This document shows positions 60,987 through 64,000 of a DNA stretch of 64,000 bases, one piece after another. This stretch comes from Rhizobium indicum (GTDB lineage: Bacteria > Pseudomonadota > Alphaproteobacteria > Rhizobiales > Rhizobiaceae). The stretch lies in assembly GCF_005862305.2 (NCBI RefSeq), contig NZ_CP054022.1, positions 1,061,167 through 1,125,166 of the forward strand, written 5' to 3'. Made by a program: the position numbers and the translations under genes. The stretch's first letter is position 1. The number at the start of each line of letters is the position of its first letter. Under the pieces are notes generated by a model. That model ran no database searches and was not told where the DNA came from. It was given only the letters and a program-made list of their open reading frames with translations.

Positions 60987-61649
60987 CTAGCTGACAAGGA
61001 TTTGACGGCGGCGTTCGAGCAGGCCGACGATCTGGGTTATCGGGAAGGACACGGCGAAATAGATGAGAGCGACGACCGTAAAGGTTTCGATCGGGCGGTA
61101 GGTCTCGGTGGCCAGCGTCTTGCCCTGGTACATCAGGTCCTGGATAGCGACGATCGCGACCAGCGCGCTCTGCTGGAAGATGACGATACCGTTGGTCAGA
61201 AGTACCGGGATCGACGCGCGGAACGCCGTCGGGAAGACGATGTAGAGCACCCGCTGCAGCGGATTGAGACCGAGCGCGATACCGGCGTCGAGCTGTTCGC
61301 GCGGAACCGCCTGGATGGACGCCCGGTAGGCCTCAGCGTTGAACGCCATCAGATTGAGCCCAAGCGCCAGGATGCCCATTGTCACCGGGTCGAGGAAGAC
61401 GTCGAACAGCATCGGCACGCAATAGAATATCCAGACGATCTGAACGATCGCCGGCGTGCAGCGGAAGAATTCGACGAACAGCATGAACGGCAGCCGCACG
61501 ACCCGGTAGGGGCTCATGATCAGAAGGGCGAGCGCGAAGCCGAAGACGATGCCGATGACGTTTGCCGCAGCCGTCAGTTCCAGCGAAACCCACAGCCCCT
61601 GCAGAAGCGGAGCGATAGATACTGCATTGAAGTCGAACGTGTAGTTCAC
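60987..61649 (-). CDS. Polar amino acid ABC transporter permease
   Basis: 220 residues, PAAT-type permease: LLQGLWVSLELTAAANVIGI, VEFFRCTPAIVQIVWIFYC and the EAA loop AEAYRASIQAVPREQLDAGI. Its partner follows after nine bases. Together with the ATPase and binding protein it forms a complete importer in the order binding protein, ATPase, permease, permease. Confidence 0.9.
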   Translation of the reverse strand: MNYTFDFNAVSIAPLLQGLWVSLELTAAANVIGIVFGFALALLIMSPYRVVRLPFMLFVEFFRCTPAIVQIVWIFYCVPMLFDVFLDPVTMGILALGLNLMAFNAEAYRASIQAVPREQLDAGIALGLNPLQRVLYIVFPTAFRASIPVLLTNGIVIFQQSALVAIVAIQDLMYQGKTLATETYRPIETFTVVALIYFAVSFPITQIVGLLERRRQILVS

Positions 61650-61676
61650 GATGCCCTCCTTGCCGCTTGATATGGC

Positions 61677-62459
61677 CTACTGCTTGATATGAAAGACGCG
61701 GTCGATGAATTCCTTCGTCCGCTCCTCGCGCGGGGCGCCGAGCACCTGCTCGGGAGGGCCGTCCTCGACGACCACGCCGCCAGCGCAGAAGATGACGCGA
61801 GAGGCGATGTTCTTGGCGAACCACATGTCATGCGTCACGATCATCATCGGCATGTCCTGGGCGGCGAGCTGCAGGATGACATGCTCCACCTCGCTGACGA
61901 GTTCCGGGTCCAGCGCCGAAGTGACCTCATCGAACAGCATCAGCTTCGGGTCGAGCATCAGCGCGCGGGCGATGGCGACACGCTGCTTCTGGCCGCCGGA
62001 AAGCTGGGCCGGATAGGCATTGGATTTGGCGCCGAGGCCGAACCGCTCGAGCAGCGCCTGGGCTCGGGCCGTGGCCTTTGCCTTGGCTTCTCCACGCACC
62101 TTGCAGGGAGCGAGAACCAGATTCTGTATGACGTTCAGATGCGGAAACAGCGTGTAGTGCTGAAAGACCATGCCGATCGAACGGCGGACATTGGTGTCGA
62201 TCTGGGTCTTCCTGCCCGCGCTTTCGGAAGAAATATAGGGTTTCCCATCGAAACTGACCGACCCGCTGTCGATCTGCTCCAGCCCCATCATCACCCTCAG
62301 CAGCGTGCTCTTGCCGCCGCCGCTCGGACCAATGACGACGACACGTTCGCCGGGCTTCATTTCGATGTCGATGCCTTTCAGCACCTGAATGGCGCCGTTG
62401 CCGTAGCTTTTGTGAAGCGCCTGCATTTTCACGAGGGGAAGGCTGAAGGACGTGGTCAT
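61677..62459 (-). CDS. Polar amino acid ABC transporter ATPase
   Basis: 260 residues from ATG 62459 (GGAGATTGGC before). Walker A VIGPSGGGKSTLLRVM, Q-loop MVFQHYTLFPHLNV, signature LSGGQKQRVAIARAL, Walker B LMLFDEVTSALDPEL and switch His in MIVTHDMWFAKNI. It energises uptake. The extra 16 upstream codons are not credible. Confidence 0.93.
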   Translation of the reverse strand: MTTSFSLPLVKMQALHKSYGNGAIQVLKGIDIEMKPGERVVVIGPSGGGKSTLLRVMMGLEQIDSGSVSFDGKPYISSESAGRKTQIDTNVRRSIGMVFQHYTLFPHLNVIQNLVLAPCKVRGEAKAKATARAQALLERFGLGAKSNAYPAQLSGGQKQRVAIARALMLDPKLMLFDEVTSALDPELVSEVEHVILQLAAQDMPMMIVTHDMWFAKNIASRVIFCAGGVVVEDGPPEQVLGAPREERTKEFIDRVFHIKQ

Positions 62460-62519
62460 GCCAATCTCCGATGATCGAAGCTGGAAGGGCCGGCGCGAAC
62501 CTCGCACCGGCCGGTGAGA

Positions 62520-63353
62520 TTACTTTGCGCCCTTGAGCACGTCGTCGACCGCCTTCTTGATCAGCTCGTCGACGTGGCCGGTCGCGACCTTCTCTTCGAG
62601 GAAGATATCGACCACCTCGACGTCAGCAGCCGAAAGATTGTGCGGCAGACCGAAAGCGACGCCCTGCTTGGCGAGGGCCGGCGTCGGGTTGAGCGCCACC
62701 GCCCATTCCGGGTTCGACTGAGTGAAGAGCTGGTTGGTGTCGGAGGCGTCGACCAGGATGTCGGCGCGCTTCGAGGTGACCGCCAGGCGGGTCTCGTCGT
62801 TGCCGGGAAGGCGCATGACCGTGGCGTTCTTCACCGCCGCGGAAATTGCCTTGTCCTGCGCCGTGCCGGACATGACTGCGAGCGTCACGCCCGCCTTGTC
62901 GATATCGGCAACCGAAGCAGCGCCGGCTGCAATTTTCGGATTGTTTTTGTTATAGGCGAGCGAGATCTGGTACTCCATTGCCGGGATCGAGAACTGCACG
63001 GCCATGGCGCGGGCCGGCGTCCGGTTCAGCGCCAGCGACAGATCCCATTTGCCGGCCTGCAGGCCGGCGACGATGTTGTCCCAGGTCGTATCGACGAATT
63101 CGGGCTTCACCTTCAGGACATCGGCAAATTCCTTGCAGAGATCAGCGAAGAAGCCGGAATATTCTCCAGTTGCCGGATCGCGCATGACATAGGGCGGGGC
63201 AACCGCTGCGCCGCAACGCAACACGCCCGCCTTCTGCACACCCTGCCAATATCCCTCAGCGGTCTCAGCCCGCACGGCACCGGCGGAAAGACCTCCCATG
63301 AGAGCGAGCGCGGGCAGCGCCCGCAAGGCGGACGTTATCAACTTCGAAAGCAT
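62520..63353 (-). CDS. Periplasmic amino-acid-binding protein of the ABC importer
   Basis: 277 residues from ATG 63353; AGAGG lies seven bases before it, while the ATG at 63359 is too close. A signal peptide (LITSALRALPALALMGGLSA) ends near AVRAE. Family-3 solute-binding features: GVLRCGAAVAPPYVMRDPAT, GEYSGFFADLCKEFADVL, DTTWDNIVAGLQAGKWDLSL. First gene of the minus-strand operon, it captures hydroxyproline or a similar imino acid in the periplasm. Divergent from the GntR regulator. Confidence 0.88.
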   Translation of the reverse strand: MLSKLITSALRALPALALMGGLSAGAVRAETAEGYWQGVQKAGVLRCGAAVAPPYVMRDPATGEYSGFFADLCKEFADVLKVKPEFVDTTWDNIVAGLQAGKWDLSLALNRTPARAMAVQFSIPAMEYQISLAYNKNNPKIAAGAASVADIDKAGVTLAVMSGTAQDKAISAAVKNATVMRLPGNDETRLAVTSKRADILVDASDTNQLFTQSNPEWAVALNPTPALAKQGVAFGLPHNLSAADVEVVDIFLEEKVATGHVDELIKKAVDDVLKGAK

Positions 63354-63550
63354 CGGCATTCCTCTTTTGCTGTGCGCGAAGTGCGCAGTTCCACTCGTCG
63401 GCTGTAGCCGTTTCTGTTTTTCTTGTCGGCTGCGTGTCGACTGAGCGAGATATGTCAACAGCGTGTCGACAAAGTCAAGCGGAAAAATTACATTGCCGAC
63501 ACGCGGCTTTTCTGGCCCAATGTGACCCGCGTCGAGAGAAAGGGACCTAA
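63354..63550. promoter_or_regulatory. Divergent control region with three GCGTGTCG(A/G)C motifs
   Basis: Between the binding-protein gene and the GntR gene, GCGTGTCGAC occurs at 63432-63441 and again at 63461-63470, 29 bases apart. A near copy in inverse orientation lies at 63495-63504 (GCCGACACGC). The second copy contains the palindrome TGTCGACA. FadR-subfamily GntR proteins bind short palindromes of the T-x-G-T-x3-A-C-x-A kind, so these are good operator candidates for the divergent regulator. The assignment is inference. Confidence 0.5.
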
Positions 63551-64000
63551 GTGTCTGATGAATCGGAAGTGAAACGAATCCGCGGGACCGGCTGGAAAAG
63601 CGTCTACGAGACGCTCCGCAACGAGATCCTGTCGCTCGCTCTACCGCCCGGTCAGCTCCTCGACGAGATGACGCTTGCCGAACGCTTCGACATGTCGCGC
63701 TCGCCAGTGCGCGAAGCCCTGATCCGGCTCGGCGCCGACGAGCTGGTCGTCACGCTCTCGAACCGGAGCACGATCGTAGCGCCGATCGAAGTGGCAACGT
63801 TTCCCAAATATGTGGAGGCGCTCGACATCGCGCAGCGGATGAATACGCGGCTTGCCGCCGCGCTCAGAACCGAGGCTGACCTGAAGATCATCGCCAAGCG
63901 GCTGAAGTCGTTCGAGGCGGCGGTCAAAACAGGCAATCACCTGGCCATGTCGGAAGCCAACAAGGAATTCCACATGGCAATCGCCCATGCCGGAAAAACC
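63551..64000 (+). CDS. GntR-family (FCD-type) regulator, cut by the window end
   Basis: From GTG 63551 (AAAGGGAC upstream) 150 residues are visible. A GntR winged helix (about 15-80: SVYETLRNEILSLALPPGQL, MTLAERFDMSRSPVREALIR) is followed by the start of an all-helical FCD ligand domain (LRTEADLKIIAKRLKSFEAA, EANKEFHMAIAHAGK with the His/Asp-type metal ligands). It is divergent from the catabolic and transport operon and probably its repressor, relieved by hydroxyproline or a pathway intermediate. The C-terminus is outside the window. Confidence 0.88.
   Translation, partial: MSDESEVKRIRGTGWKSVYETLRNEILSLALPPGQLLDEMTLAERFDMSRSPVREALIRLGADELVVTLSNRSTIVAPIEVATFPKYVEALDIAQRMNTRLAAALRTEADLKIIAKRLKSFEAAVKTGNHLAMSEANKEFHMAIAHAGKT

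Overview
The window looks like an accessory replicon (plasmid or chromid) of a Rhizobiales bacterium of the Rhizobium/Sinorhizobium/Agrobacterium group. Pointers are high-GC coding DNA, a VirB-type secretion operon, CheB/CheR/HWE-kinase signalling, small stress proteins typical of rhizobia (CsbD, BON, DUF892, DUF883-like), candidate EcfG promoters and a hydroxyproline catabolic cluster. The replicon assignment is inference. I see no rRNA, tRNA, CRISPR array or replication origin.

1-18.9 kb is a patchwork of small envelope and stress genes with many broken ones. A NUDIX-esterase gene pair occurs twice in direct orientation (1-560 and 16836-18308) and has decayed reciprocally: the left copy keeps an intact esterase start and a wrecked NUDIX gene, the right copy an intact NUDIX gene and a frameshifted esterase. 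Between them lie a transglutaminase, a host-attachment-type protein, CsbD, a frameshifted antiporter, a BON protein, two L,D-transpeptidases, a GFA enzyme, a DUF1007 protein, and a signalling block (CheB-like pseudogene, receiver protein, CheB-CheR-PAS-PAS-HWE kinase). Remnants of IS110, AI-2E transporter, DUF1236, a second transglutaminase and a response regulator are also present.

18.9-22.1 kb holds a thioredoxin-reductase-like flavoprotein, a HipBA-type toxin-antitoxin pair and a degraded ORF. 22.2-32.3 kb (minus strand) is a complete virB1-virB11 set with an EexN-like lipoprotein between virB5 and virB6, a TrbM-like leader gene and a divergent winged-helix regulator. No VirD4 coupling protein or relaxase is in the window.

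33.2-42.3 kb (plus strand) is the most unusual part: four tightly packed glycan genes, each beginning with a glycosyltransferase, three fused to other enzymes (UDP-galactopyranose mutase; Gfo/Idh/MocA plus zinc-less MDR dehydrogenase; GH1-like glycoside hydrolase). They could make and trim a galactofuranose-containing glycan or glycoside; this is inference.

42.5-50.2 kb is a run of small stress proteins (membrane protein, two DUF892 ferritin-like proteins, Crp/Fnr regulator, DUF883-like protein, receiver protein) with EcfG-like promoter matches, plus a haloacetate-dehalogenase-like hydrolase. 50.5-53.9 kb encodes a TadG/TadE/TadE-like trio and an unknown exported protein. 54.0-64.0 kb is a hydroxyproline-type catabolic operon: two SDRs, proline racemase-family enzyme, aldehyde dehydrogenase, D-amino-acid dehydrogenase, DapA-family deaminase, a polar amino acid ABC transporter, and a divergent GntR regulator cut by the window end. 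Three copies of a short motif lie in its control region.
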